The position numbers and the translations under genes are program-made. Shown one piece after another: positions 48,021-55,088 of a stretch of 64,000 nt of DNA. Source of the DNA: Anaeromassilibacillus sp001305115 (GTDB taxonomy: Bacteria > Bacillota > Clostridia > Oscillospirales > Acutalibacteraceae); NCBI GenBank assembly GCA_042854365.1, contig AP031437.1:1612001-1676000 (forward strand). Reading direction: 5' to 3'. The notes below the pieces were generated by a model. It ran no database searches and had not been told where the DNA came from. It worked only from the letters and a program-made list of their open reading frames with translations. Position 1 is the stretch's first letter; every line of letters begins with the position of its first letter.

Positions 48021-48369
48021 ACCCGCCTCCATCAAATGCATCTTTGAGGTATTCAATCGCCAGTCCTTCCTCTCCGACTACAACGGCAGCTACATCAAAA
48101 CGCGGTTGCAAACGGGATGGATGCTCCTGTAAATAACAAAGGGCCGTTTGGATGATCCGTCTCTGCTTAGCCGGTGTCACCGCTTCCAAAGGACCGGTCC
48201 CCGCATCCTGCGCACGGGTTTTAACCTCTATAAAAACAATATACGGACCATCCACAGCAATCATGTCAATCTCGCCGTAGCGGCTGTGATAGTTCTGTTC
48301 CAGAAGCTTCCACCCTTTCCCCCGCAGAAGGCCGGCGACCTGTTCTTCGCCATAGGCCCCGCGGTTCAA
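48007..48369 (-). CDS. YraN family (UPF0102) endonuclease-like protein
   Basis: A 120-residue protein with the PD-(D/E)xK-like fold: NRGAYGEEQVAGLLRGKGWKLLEQNYHSRYGEIDMIAVDGPYIVFIEVKTR holds the GEID...EVK core residues. Function unknown; presumed nuclease-like. The start is TTG 48369, which shares bases with the rnhB stop (TTTTGA), with GGGGGAGA six bases before, so translation is coupled to rnhB. The frame is open upstream, but that part overlaps rnhB and lacks family sequence. Confidence 0.9.
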   Translation of the reverse strand: MNRGAYGEEQVAGLLRGKGWKLLEQNYHSRYGEIDMIAVDGPYIVFIEVKTRAQDAGTGPLEAVTPAKQRRIIQTALCYLQEHPSRLQPRFDVAAVVVGEEGLAIEYLKDAFDGGGYELF

Positions 48370-48983
48370 AAGGTCTCCCCCAAAATCTTCTTTAAAAAAG
48401 AACGCCGGTGGATAGGGCACGGACCATACTGTAAAAGGCATTCCCGGTGCAGTTTCGTTCCATATCCCTTATGCTTGGCAAATTGATATTCCGGATACAG
48501 CTTGTCCAATTCGAGCATCAAGCGGTCCCTGCTTACCTTTGCCAGGATAGAAGCGGCAGCAATGTTCGCAGAACAAGCATCCCCCTTGACAATCGTCTCC
48601 CCTGGAATGTCCAGCGGCGGCATCCGGTTGCCGTCGACCAAAACATAATCCGGACGAACCGAAAGCCCTTCGCAGGCACGGCGCATCGCCAAAAAAGTTG
48701 CCTGTAAAATATTGATCGTATCGATCTCCTGCTCGGTGGCAAACGCGATCGAGTAGCTCAATGCGGTCTTTTGGATCACATCAAAAAGCTGTTCCCGTTT
48801 CTTTTCCGTCAATTTCTTTGAGTCGTTTAGGCCTTCGATCTCTGCACCCACGGGCAAAAGAACAGCGGCAGCGAACACCGGGCCGGCCAGAGGGCCACGT
48901 CCCGCTTCGTCGATGCCGCATACCTGTACAAAGCCCCGCCGATGCGCCGCCGACTCGTATGCAAACCAGTCGATCTGTTCCAT
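48366..48983 (-). CDS. rnhB: Ribonuclease HII
   Basis: A 205-residue RNase H type 2 removing RNA from RNA-DNA hybrids. Active-site acidic residues: GIDEAGRGPLAGPVFAAAV (D, E), SKKLTEKKRE, a D in DYVLVDGNR and D in KGDACSANIAAASILAKVSRD. Start at ATG 48983 (MEQIDWFAYE), with GAGGTGCG upstream, eight bases after the rbgA stop. Confidence 0.97.
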   Translation of the reverse strand: MEQIDWFAYESAAHRRGFVQVCGIDEAGRGPLAGPVFAAAVLLPVGAEIEGLNDSKKLTEKKREQLFDVIQKTALSYSIAFATEQEIDTINILQATFLAMRRACEGLSVRPDYVLVDGNRMPPLDIPGETIVKGDACSANIAAASILAKVSRDRLMLELDKLYPEYQFAKHKGYGTKLHRECLLQYGPCPIHRRSFLKKILGETF

Positions 48984-48990
48984 ACGCACC

Positions 48991-49872
48991 TCATTTTCTC
49001 GCCGGGGCGGGGGCCGCCTCCAGCGTAATCCGCCCCATCTTCGCGCCACGGAATTCATCCAGCACGGCGATGGAGGCGCGTTCTGTGTCGATCTCGCCAC
49101 CAGAGATCAACATACCGCGCTTTTTGCCGATCCATTCCAGAATTTCATAACCCTTCATCCCAGAAAGGTCCATATCGCCCAGCTTATACCGCTGTTTAAC
49201 CGCATCCGCATACTGGTCGCGCAAGACCTCCAGCAGGCGGGAAGCAAGATGTTCGGTATCCACCACCTCGTCCTTGACCGCCCCCGTAAAGGCCAAGCGT
49301 TCACCGACCTCCTTGTCCTCGAACTTTGGCCACAACACGCCGGGGGTATCCAGGAGTTCAAACCCCTTGGCAATGGAAAACCACTGATTGGAGCGCGTAA
49401 CGCCTGGGCGATCCTCCACGTTTGCCTTTCCACCCTTGGAAAGGCGGTTAATCAGGGAACTTTTCCCCACATTGGGAATCCCCACCACCATCACACGAAT
49501 TTGACGGCACACCATTCCCTTGGCCTCCCAAGCCGCAATGCGCTCTTTTAGGACTTCCTTAACCAATGGAATAAAACCATTCAGACCTCGGTTGGTCTTG
49601 CAGTCGATGGCAATCGCCGGGATTCCTTGCGACTGGAAATAAGCGATCCAGCGAGCCGTCTGCACGGGATCTGCCATATCGCACTTATTCATCAAAATAA
49701 CGCGCGGTTTGTTTTGAATCAGCTTATCCAAGACCGGATTCCGGCTGCTGACCGGCACGCGCGCATCGATGATCTCCGCCACTGCGTCCACCAACTTGAG
49801 GCTCTTTTCAATTTGCCGTTTGGTCCGCGTCATATGACCGGGGAACCACTGAATCGACTGTGCTTCGCTCAT
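48991..49872 (-). CDS. rbgA: Ribosome biogenesis GTPase RbgA (YlqF)
   Basis: A 293-residue circularly permuted GTPase for 50S maturation. G4 comes first (LMNKCDMAD, about 60), then G5-like DCKTNRG, G1 VVGIPNVGKSSLINRL, G2 RPGVTRSNQW and G3 LLDTPGVLWP. N-terminal IQWFPGHMTRTKRQI is the family signature. The C-terminal helical domain binds the ribosome. AGGAGGG precedes the ATG. Between lepB and rnhB, as in Bacillus. Confidence 0.97.
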   Translation of the reverse strand: MSEAQSIQWFPGHMTRTKRQIEKSLKLVDAVAEIIDARVPVSSRNPVLDKLIQNKPRVILMNKCDMADPVQTARWIAYFQSQGIPAIAIDCKTNRGLNGFIPLVKEVLKERIAAWEAKGMVCRQIRVMVVGIPNVGKSSLINRLSKGGKANVEDRPGVTRSNQWFSIAKGFELLDTPGVLWPKFEDKEVGERLAFTGAVKDEVVDTEHLASRLLEVLRDQYADAVKQRYKLGDMDLSGMKGYEILEWIGKKRGMLISGGEIDTERASIAVLDEFRGAKMGRITLEAAPAPARK

Positions 49873-49895
49873 AAAATCCCTCCTGTCGGGCTTTC

Positions 49896-50486
49896 TTATA
49901 AAATCTTTCCAAAACGGCTAAAGGGAAATACAACGAGTTCCGCCTTTCCCAAAACATAGCGCTCGTCGATCATTCCCACAGAACTGTTGCGGCTGTCCTT
50001 AGAGACCGCACGATTGTCTCCCAGTACAAAGAGGTGCCCCTCTGGAACCGTCAACGGATATGTGTAGTCGGACGGCTGCGTCGTAATCCCATTCGCAATG
50101 TAGGCGCTTTCATCCAGCGCCTGTCCATCCACGTAGACCGTACCGGTCTCGAAATCGATATCGACCGTCTGATTCTCAAGGGCAATCACACGTTTGATAA
50201 TGGGCTCTTGCAGCTTCGCAGTGTGGGTAATCACCACCACATCACCGGGCTGTGGACGGTAAAAATAACTGGTCAACAAAACGCGGTCGTTATCTTGTAA
50301 CGTCGGCAGCATCGATGGCCCGCTCACATTGACAATACGAAATAACAGCGTGAATAGAAGCACCACTACGATCAGCGAAGAGGACAGAGCCTCCAACCAC
50401 TCGTAGCAGTGCGTCACCAACCGTGTCGCCGGCGATGCAATATGGCGTGGGCCGCCAGAATATCCCAATTCCTCCCGATCATTCAA
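49896..50486 (-). CDS. lepB: Signal peptidase I, first copy
   Basis: About 196 residues. One N-terminal membrane helix (about 35-55, LSSSLIVVVLLFTLLFRIV), catalytic Ser in VSGPSMLPTL, catalytic Lys in PIIKRVIALENQTVDID, and box E GHLFVLGDNRAVSKDSR. It removes signal peptides of exported proteins. The start is uncertain: TTG 50486 has no clear ribosome binding site. It is 24 bp downstream of a second, similar signal peptidase gene, so this is a tandem duplication. Confidence 0.95.
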   Translation of the reverse strand: MNDREELGYSGGPRHIASPATRLVTHCYEWLEALSSSLIVVVLLFTLLFRIVNVSGPSMLPTLQDNDRVLLTSYFYRPQPGDVVVITHTAKLQEPIIKRVIALENQTVDIDFETGTVYVDGQALDESAYIANGITTQPSDYTYPLTVPEGHLFVLGDNRAVSKDSRNSSVGMIDERYVLGKAELVVFPFSRFGKIL

Positions 50487-50510
50487 CAGGGACCAGAGCT
50501 CCTTTTTTCA

Positions 50511-51107
50511 TTATGCTACCCATCCGAACGCAGAAAACGGCTGATAGATCATCTGCACTTTTCCAATGATGCAGCGCTGGTCGATCATACCGACTTCAGA
50601 GTCACGGCTGTCCTTGGAAACAATGCGGTTATCGCCCAGCACAAACACATGCCCTTCCGGCACCGTCTGTGGAAATTCCACATCGTACTGATCCCGCGTG
50701 ATTCCATTCTGAATGTACGCACTTTCGTCAAGCTGCTGGCCATCCACATAAACATAGCCGTTATCAAAGTCAATGTCTACGGTCTGTCCTTCTGTAGCAA
50801 TGATACGCTTGACAATCACCTCGTCGAGCGCTGTACCAGAACCATCTACAACAACAATATCCCCCGCCTGCGGAGCGTAACCTATACAGGATACCCACAC
50901 TTTATATTGATCCATCAGCGTGGGTTCCATCGACGGCCCGGAAACTGTAATGCTGCGGATGACAAATGTAAAGAACACCATAATAAGGATCAAGGCGGGG
51001 ATGATCGCCTCCATCCATTCGTAGCAACCTTTGACCGCTTTTCCCTGCAGAGGGCCCTCGTCCCCGGCGCGCTCCTCCTCTGGGAAGGATAAATTTTGCC
51101 GCTCCAA
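50511..51107 (-). CDS. Signal peptidase I, second copy
   Basis: About 198 residues, paralogue of the next gene. Membrane helix ALILIMVFFTFVIRSI, Ser in VSGPSMEPTL, Lys in EVIVKRIIATEGQTVDIDFDNGYVYVDG, and GHVFVLGDNRIVSKDSRDS. A start at TTG 51107 has AGGTG seven bases upstream; TTG 51113 is also open. First gene after the rplS terminator, so it must have its own promoter or read through. Confidence 0.95.
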   Translation of the reverse strand: MERQNLSFPEEERAGDEGPLQGKAVKGCYEWMEAIIPALILIMVFFTFVIRSITVSGPSMEPTLMDQYKVWVSCIGYAPQAGDIVVVDGSGTALDEVIVKRIIATEGQTVDIDFDNGYVYVDGQQLDESAYIQNGITRDQYDVEFPQTVPEGHVFVLGDNRIVSKDSRDSEVGMIDQRCIIGKVQMIYQPFSAFGWVA

Positions 51108-51164
51108 AGCCAATCACCTGCTTTCTCAACTCTACGGGCCGCAACACGCCCGCGCGATAAAGAA

Positions 51165-51189
51165 AAAAGGGACATCATCTGTCCCTTTT
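51165..51189 (-). terminator. Terminator after rplS
   Basis: AAAAGGGACA (51165-51174)/TGTCCCTTTT (51180-51189), 13 bp after the rplS stop; bidirectional by symmetry. Confidence 0.85.
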
Positions 51190-51201
51190 CCAATCCAATG
51201 C

Positions 51202-51546
51202 TTATCTGATTTGTTCCTTGACCTTCGCAGCCTTGCCGACTCTGTCGCGCAGGAAATACAACTTCGCGCGGCGCACACGGCCCTTGCGAACAATCTTGAT
51301 GCCCTTGACGTTGGGGGAATGCAGCGGGAAAACTCTCTCCACGCCGACGCCATAGGAAACACGGCGAACGGTAAATGTCTCGGAGATACCGGAACCCTTG
51401 CGTGCAATCACTGTGCCCTCAAAGACCTGGATTCTCTCGCGGTCACCTTCACGAATGTTTACGTCGATGCGGATGGTATCGCCCACCTCAAACTGGGGAA
51501 TTTCCGCCTTCACGGAATCCTGAGCAATCAATTTCAATGCGTCCAT
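51202..51546 (-). CDS. rplS: 50S ribosomal protein L19
   Basis: A 114-residue ribosomal protein at the 30S-50S interface. Signature PQFEVGDTIRIDVNIREGDRERIQVFEGTVIARKGSGISETFTVRRVSYGVGVERVFPLHSPNVKGIKIVRKGRVRRAKLYFLRDRVGKAAKVKE is complete by segments. GGAGGATCTAAC precedes the ATG. Usual neighbours rpsP, rimM and trmD are not upstream; it has its own promoter and a leader of about 125 nt. Confidence 0.98.
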   Translation of the reverse strand: MDALKLIAQDSVKAEIPQFEVGDTIRIDVNIREGDRERIQVFEGTVIARKGSGISETFTVRRVSYGVGVERVFPLHSPNVKGIKIVRKGRVRRAKLYFLRDRVGKAAKVKEQIR

Positions 51547-51673
51547 GTTAGATCCTCCTAAATTTTTCAGACATTCATGCCACGAGAACCATGGCAGAGG
51601 ACTGTCCGCTTCAATGTCACGGAATCATCCGGGCACTGAACCCCACCGAAAGAGTGCGGCGGTTTCCAAATGC
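51547..51673 (-). ncRNA. rplS 5' leader, possible L19 autoregulatory structure
   Basis: Between the promoter and the L19 start lie about 125 nt with several GC pairings (for example TGCCATGG...CGTGGCA). Firmicutes rplS mRNAs are known to carry an L19 leader element; I cannot confirm the match by eye. Confidence 0.35.
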
Positions 51674-51679
51674 TTATAT

Positions 51680-51708
51680 AGCATACCACAATCCGCCAAA
51701 AGGTGCAA
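51680..51708 (-). promoter_or_regulatory. Promoter of rplS
   Basis: Minus strand: TTGCAC (51708-51703), 17-bp spacer, TATGCT (51685-51680). Confidence 0.75.
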
Positions 51709-51810
51709 GGATTTTTTCAATTTTCTTGCAGCCTCTCTATGTTTTTCCCATTGGATTGCAAAGCAATATGCCTCTTTTTTCTACACAGATATGAGCCCGT
51801 CCGGCTTCCC

Positions 51811-52470
51811 TCACTGGAACTCATGGAACTGTCCATCGTAGAGGTTGGTACGGCGGATCTGTGCATACAATTCCAACCCCAACTCCCGCTGGACTGCCTC
51901 CAGCAGCAGATGCGGATTGATATTCATTTCACTGCCCGCGGGAAGCACCGCGCGAATCTCCACCTTTCCCTCGATGGGCAGTACCTCTACGCGGTCCAAG
52001 TAGGGCCGGATATCAAAATCGACAAAGCCGCTTTTTGTATGCTTGGGGACCACAAGCGATTCGCGACGGAACAACCCGGTCACTTCCTTAGCCAATGTAT
52101 CGGCGTCCCTTCCCTCGGGATCTATCAACATCACAAAGGATGCGTACGCGATCTTTCCCGGCTTCATCACCGGTTCTGTCACAGCAAGCACCGGCAAATC
52201 GTTCGGCAATGCCTCATTCAGCCGCACAACCAATTCTTCATTGGACGGGCCGTCGTCCTCCAATTTGATGTCGACGCTCTCGCGCTCGCCCGCCACGCCA
52301 AGGGACAGCGGCAGAGCAAAGGTCAAAAACGCCCGAGGATTAAAGCCCTGTGTATACCACAGTGGAATTTTAGCCCGGTGAATGGCGCGCGACATACAGC
52401 GTGTCAGGTCCAAGTGGGAGATAAACCGTGCGGTGCCGATCTTTTGAAACCAAATTCTAACGGTCCTCAT
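51811..52470 (-). CDS. TIGR03936/DUF2344 radical-SAM-associated protein
   Basis: A 219-residue protein: VRIWFQKIGTARFISHLDLTRCMSRAIHRAKIPLWYTQGFNPRAFLTFALPLSLGVAGERESVDIKL is the DUF2344 signature. It always accompanies the large radical SAM protein; function not established, an RNA-modification role has been suggested. ATG 52470 follows GGGAGG and overlaps the stop of the radical SAM gene by 14 bp, so translation is coupled. Usual partners rng and the L21/L27 operon are not next to it here. Confidence 0.93.
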   Translation of the reverse strand: MRTVRIWFQKIGTARFISHLDLTRCMSRAIHRAKIPLWYTQGFNPRAFLTFALPLSLGVAGERESVDIKLEDDGPSNEELVVRLNEALPNDLPVLAVTEPVMKPGKIAYASFVMLIDPEGRDADTLAKEVTGLFRRESLVVPKHTKSGFVDFDIRPYLDRVEVLPIEGKVEIRAVLPAGSEMNINPHLLLEAVQRELGLELYAQIRRTNLYDGQFHEFQ

Positions 52471-54298
52471 AGCAGATTCCTCCCTTAAAACAGGCTGCAC
52501 CGCAAGCCGAACACGCTTCGCGGCAATTCGGCGTCGTGGTATCGGCATATGCCCGCTGGCACTCTCGAATCAAAAATTCTTTGCGGATCCCATAGTCCAG
52601 ATGATCCCAGGGCAACACTTCATCAAAGCCCCTGCGCCGGTTTGCATAAAAAGCTGGATCGACCCCACAGGACTCAAAGGCTTCCAACCAGCGGGGAAGG
52701 GAGAAATAATCGTTCCAGCCGTCAAATTTGCACCCCATCCGATGCGCTTCTTCCAACACAGCGCAGAGCCGCCGGTCTCCGCGCGCAAAGACCGCCTCTA
52801 AAAAGCTGGTATCTGCGTCGTGATAGTTACAAGTGATCTTCCGCGTAGTGACCGAATGCAGCAGATGGCGCTGCTTTTCATGCAGCAGCGGGATCGGGTC
52901 CTGTGGTTCCCACTGAAAGGGTGTAAAGGGTTTCGGAACAAAAGAGGACGCGCTCAATGTCACCGACACCCCGCGCCCCTTCGGCTTGTTGGGATTGGAA
53001 TAGTAGGCGTTGACCACCTTCTGCCCCAACTCCGCGATCCCCGCCACATCGTCCAACGTCTCAGTTGGCAGGCCGATCATAAAATAAAGCTTGATGGTAT
53101 TCCAACCTCCGGAGAACGCCATGTTGACGGTCTTCATCAGCTCTTCCTCTTTGACATTTTTGTTGATTACATCACGCAGGCGCTGCGTACCGGCCTCTGG
53201 CGCAAAGGTAAGGCCGCTTTTACGCACGGATTTGATTTTGGTCATCAGCTCATTGGAAAAGCCATCCACACGCAACGACGGCAGGGATACGCTGGTCTTT
53301 TCATCCCGCGCCCAGCTCAAAAGCTGCTCCAAGAGCGCATCGATCTTTGTATAGTCGCTGGTACTCAGGGATGAAAGTGAGATCTCGTTGTATCCGGTAT
53401 TGTCACAAAGCGTATGGCACTGCCGGTCCACAACCTCCACAGACTTCTCCCGCACCGGACGATAGATAAAACCGGCCTGACAGAACCGGCATCCTCGGAT
53501 ACAGCCCCGGAATACTTCCCCCACAGTCCGGTCATGGACAATTTCAATATAAGGTACGACAAATTTGTCCGGGAAATAGGAATGATCCATGTCGAGCATC
53601 AGGCGCTTTTTCACCGTGGCGGGAATCCCCGGCTCCGGTGTTATGGCAGCTATGGTGTGGTCCTCATTGTAGGCGACCGTGTACAGGGATGGCACGTACA
53701 CCCCCTCGATCTGGGCTGCCGCCCGCAGGAATTCCTCTTTGGAGCGCCCTTCCTTTTTGTAAGCGCGGTACAAGTCGATCACTTCCAGATCGACTTCTTC
53801 TCCCTCGCCGAGGAAGAACAGATCGACAAAATCGGCCAATGGTTCCGGGTTGCAGGCGCAGGGCCCCCCCGCCACAACGAGCGGCGACAGCCCCTTCCGG
53901 TCCGCGCTCCGCAGCGGAATATTCGCCAAATCCAGCATGTTCAGGACATTGCTGTAACTCAATTCGTATTGGAGCGTAAACCCGAGCATATCAAAGTCGT
54001 GGATGCTGTCTCCGCTCTCTAGGGCAAAGAGCTCCATCCCGCTTTTGCGCATCTGCTCCTCCATATCCACCCAAGGGGCAAACACGCGCTCACACCAGAT
54101 ATACTCCCGCTCGTTGAGCAATCCATACAGAATCTTCATGCCCAGATGGGACATCCCGACCTCGTATGTATCTGGAAAGCAAAACGCAAAACGAACATCC
54201 ACCGCACGCTTGTCCTTTACAACGCTGTTTAGCTCGCCGCCGGTATATCTTCCCGGCTTCTGCACCTTCATCAATAATTTTTCAAGCTCTGGATTCAT
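52457..54298 (-). CDS. TIGR03960 family B12-binding-like radical SAM protein
   Basis: A 613-residue protein. The N-terminal third (PGRYTGGELNSVVKDKRAVDVRFAFCFPDTYEVGMSHLGMKIL) resembles the B12-binding fold, followed by the radical SAM core with the CxxxCxxC cluster in RGCIRGCRFCQAGFIYRPVR (about residues 291-310). The C-terminus holds CREACSACGAACF, a further Cys cluster. It probably makes a 5'-deoxyadenosyl radical to modify RNA or protein; substrate unknown. ATG 54298 follows GGGAGAAAA; an upstream frame to 54445 lacks a site. Confidence 0.93.
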   Translation of the reverse strand: MNPELEKLLMKVQKPGRYTGGELNSVVKDKRAVDVRFAFCFPDTYEVGMSHLGMKILYGLLNEREYIWCERVFAPWVDMEEQMRKSGMELFALESGDSIHDFDMLGFTLQYELSYSNVLNMLDLANIPLRSADRKGLSPLVVAGGPCACNPEPLADFVDLFFLGEGEEVDLEVIDLYRAYKKEGRSKEEFLRAAAQIEGVYVPSLYTVAYNEDHTIAAITPEPGIPATVKKRLMLDMDHSYFPDKFVVPYIEIVHDRTVGEVFRGCIRGCRFCQAGFIYRPVREKSVEVVDRQCHTLCDNTGYNEISLSSLSTSDYTKIDALLEQLLSWARDEKTSVSLPSLRVDGFSNELMTKIKSVRKSGLTFAPEAGTQRLRDVINKNVKEEELMKTVNMAFSGGWNTIKLYFMIGLPTETLDDVAGIAELGQKVVNAYYSNPNKPKGRGVSVTLSASSFVPKPFTPFQWEPQDPIPLLHEKQRHLLHSVTTRKITCNYHDADTSFLEAVFARGDRRLCAVLEEAHRMGCKFDGWNDYFSLPRWLEAFESCGVDPAFYANRRRGFDEVLPWDHLDYGIRKEFLIRECQRAYADTTTPNCREACSACGAACFKGGICYEDR

Positions 54299-54443
54299 TC
54301 CATTTTCTCCCGTTCTATCGCATTTACAACTATATCGCAATCTCGAATTTTTATTATACTGTACTTCTGCTTGCAATGCAATGTTTAATCCGCTGCGCAC
54401 CAGCCGTATCCGCAAGGAAGTTGAGAGTTCAACCTCAATCGGC

Positions 54444-54489
54444 AAGAAGGGCGTTCCTCCGCCAACTGTGCGACAGGAACGCCCTTCTT
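54444..54489. terminator. Strong bidirectional terminator
   Basis: Arms AAGAAGGGCGTTCCT (54444-54458) and its perfect complement (54475-54489). It isolates the radical SAM operon from the region with the ABC remnant and copA. Confidence 0.85.
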
Positions 54490-54657
54490 GTTTGGACCTT
54501 CAAAAGATCCTCTATTCGCTCTTCCTTAGTTTAAACTGATTTTAAAGTTCATGCGGGAAAAAGTCAAGCGTTTATTTGCTTTTTTTCTGCAAAACGCGAA
54601 GTTTCCACCCGACAGCCTCTTTTCGCCCGGTAACAAAACCGGCACAAATCCCTTTCT

Positions 54658-54794
54658 AACGGGTCAAATCCTCGTGCTGGACGGCGGTCATATTGTACAA
54701 AAGGGAACCCATGAGGAGCTCTTCCCAGCAGTCCGGCCTATATACGGATTTCCTCCATGCTCATAAAGAGGCAATTGGATGGAAACTGGCATAA
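54658..54794 (+). pseudogene. C-terminal scrap of an ABC transporter ATPase
   Basis: The plus strand codes GQILVLDGGHIVQKGTHEEL, the end of the nucleotide-binding domain of an ABC exporter; after AVRP the frame shifts by one and continues as YTDFLHAHKEAIGWKLA before a stop, a normal exporter end. The rest of the gene (Walker A, membrane domain) is absent. So it is a truncated, frameshifted relic. Confidence 0.78.
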
Positions 54795-54824
54795 GAACCT
54801 TTTAACTTCCTGTTCTTTTTTGAT

Positions 54825-54866
54825 TGTAAAAGGCCCCGGATATTCTTTTCTCCGGAGCCTTTTACA
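54825..54866 (-). terminator. Terminator after copA
   Basis: TGTAAAAGGC (54825-54834)/GCCTTTTACA (54857-54866) plus inner CCGGA/TCCGG, seven bp after the copA stop. Confidence 0.85.
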
Positions 54867-54872
54867 GCCTTC

Positions 54873-55088
54873 TTATTCTTTCGCGCAACTGACCGGCGTG
54901 TAACCTGCCTCCTGCACAGCGTCCATCAATACCTGATCGGATACTTCCTTCGAGAGGGAAACGGTCGCCTGTTTCTTTTCCAGGTCAACCACTGCCTCTT
55001 GTACGCCGTCCACGCCTTCCAAAGCCTTTTGCACATGCATCTGGCAATGTGCGCACATCATACCGTCTACAATCAATACTTTTTTCAT
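54873..55088 (-). CDS. CopZ-like copper chaperone nested in frame at the end of copA
   Basis: From ATG 55088 the copA frame yields a 71-residue protein starting MKKVLIVDGMMCAHCQMHV, a normal CopZ in length and sequence. AAAGGAA lies eight bases before the ATG, as good as a free gene's ribosome binding site, though it sits within copA coding sequence. Thus the copper chaperone can be made as a domain of CopA and, probably, as a separate protein. E. coli also makes a CopZ-like product from copA, but by frameshifting. Confidence 0.55.
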   Translation of the reverse strand: MKKVLIVDGMMCAHCQMHVQKALEGVDGVQEAVVDLEKKQATVSLSKEVSDQVLMDAVQEAGYTPVSCAKE

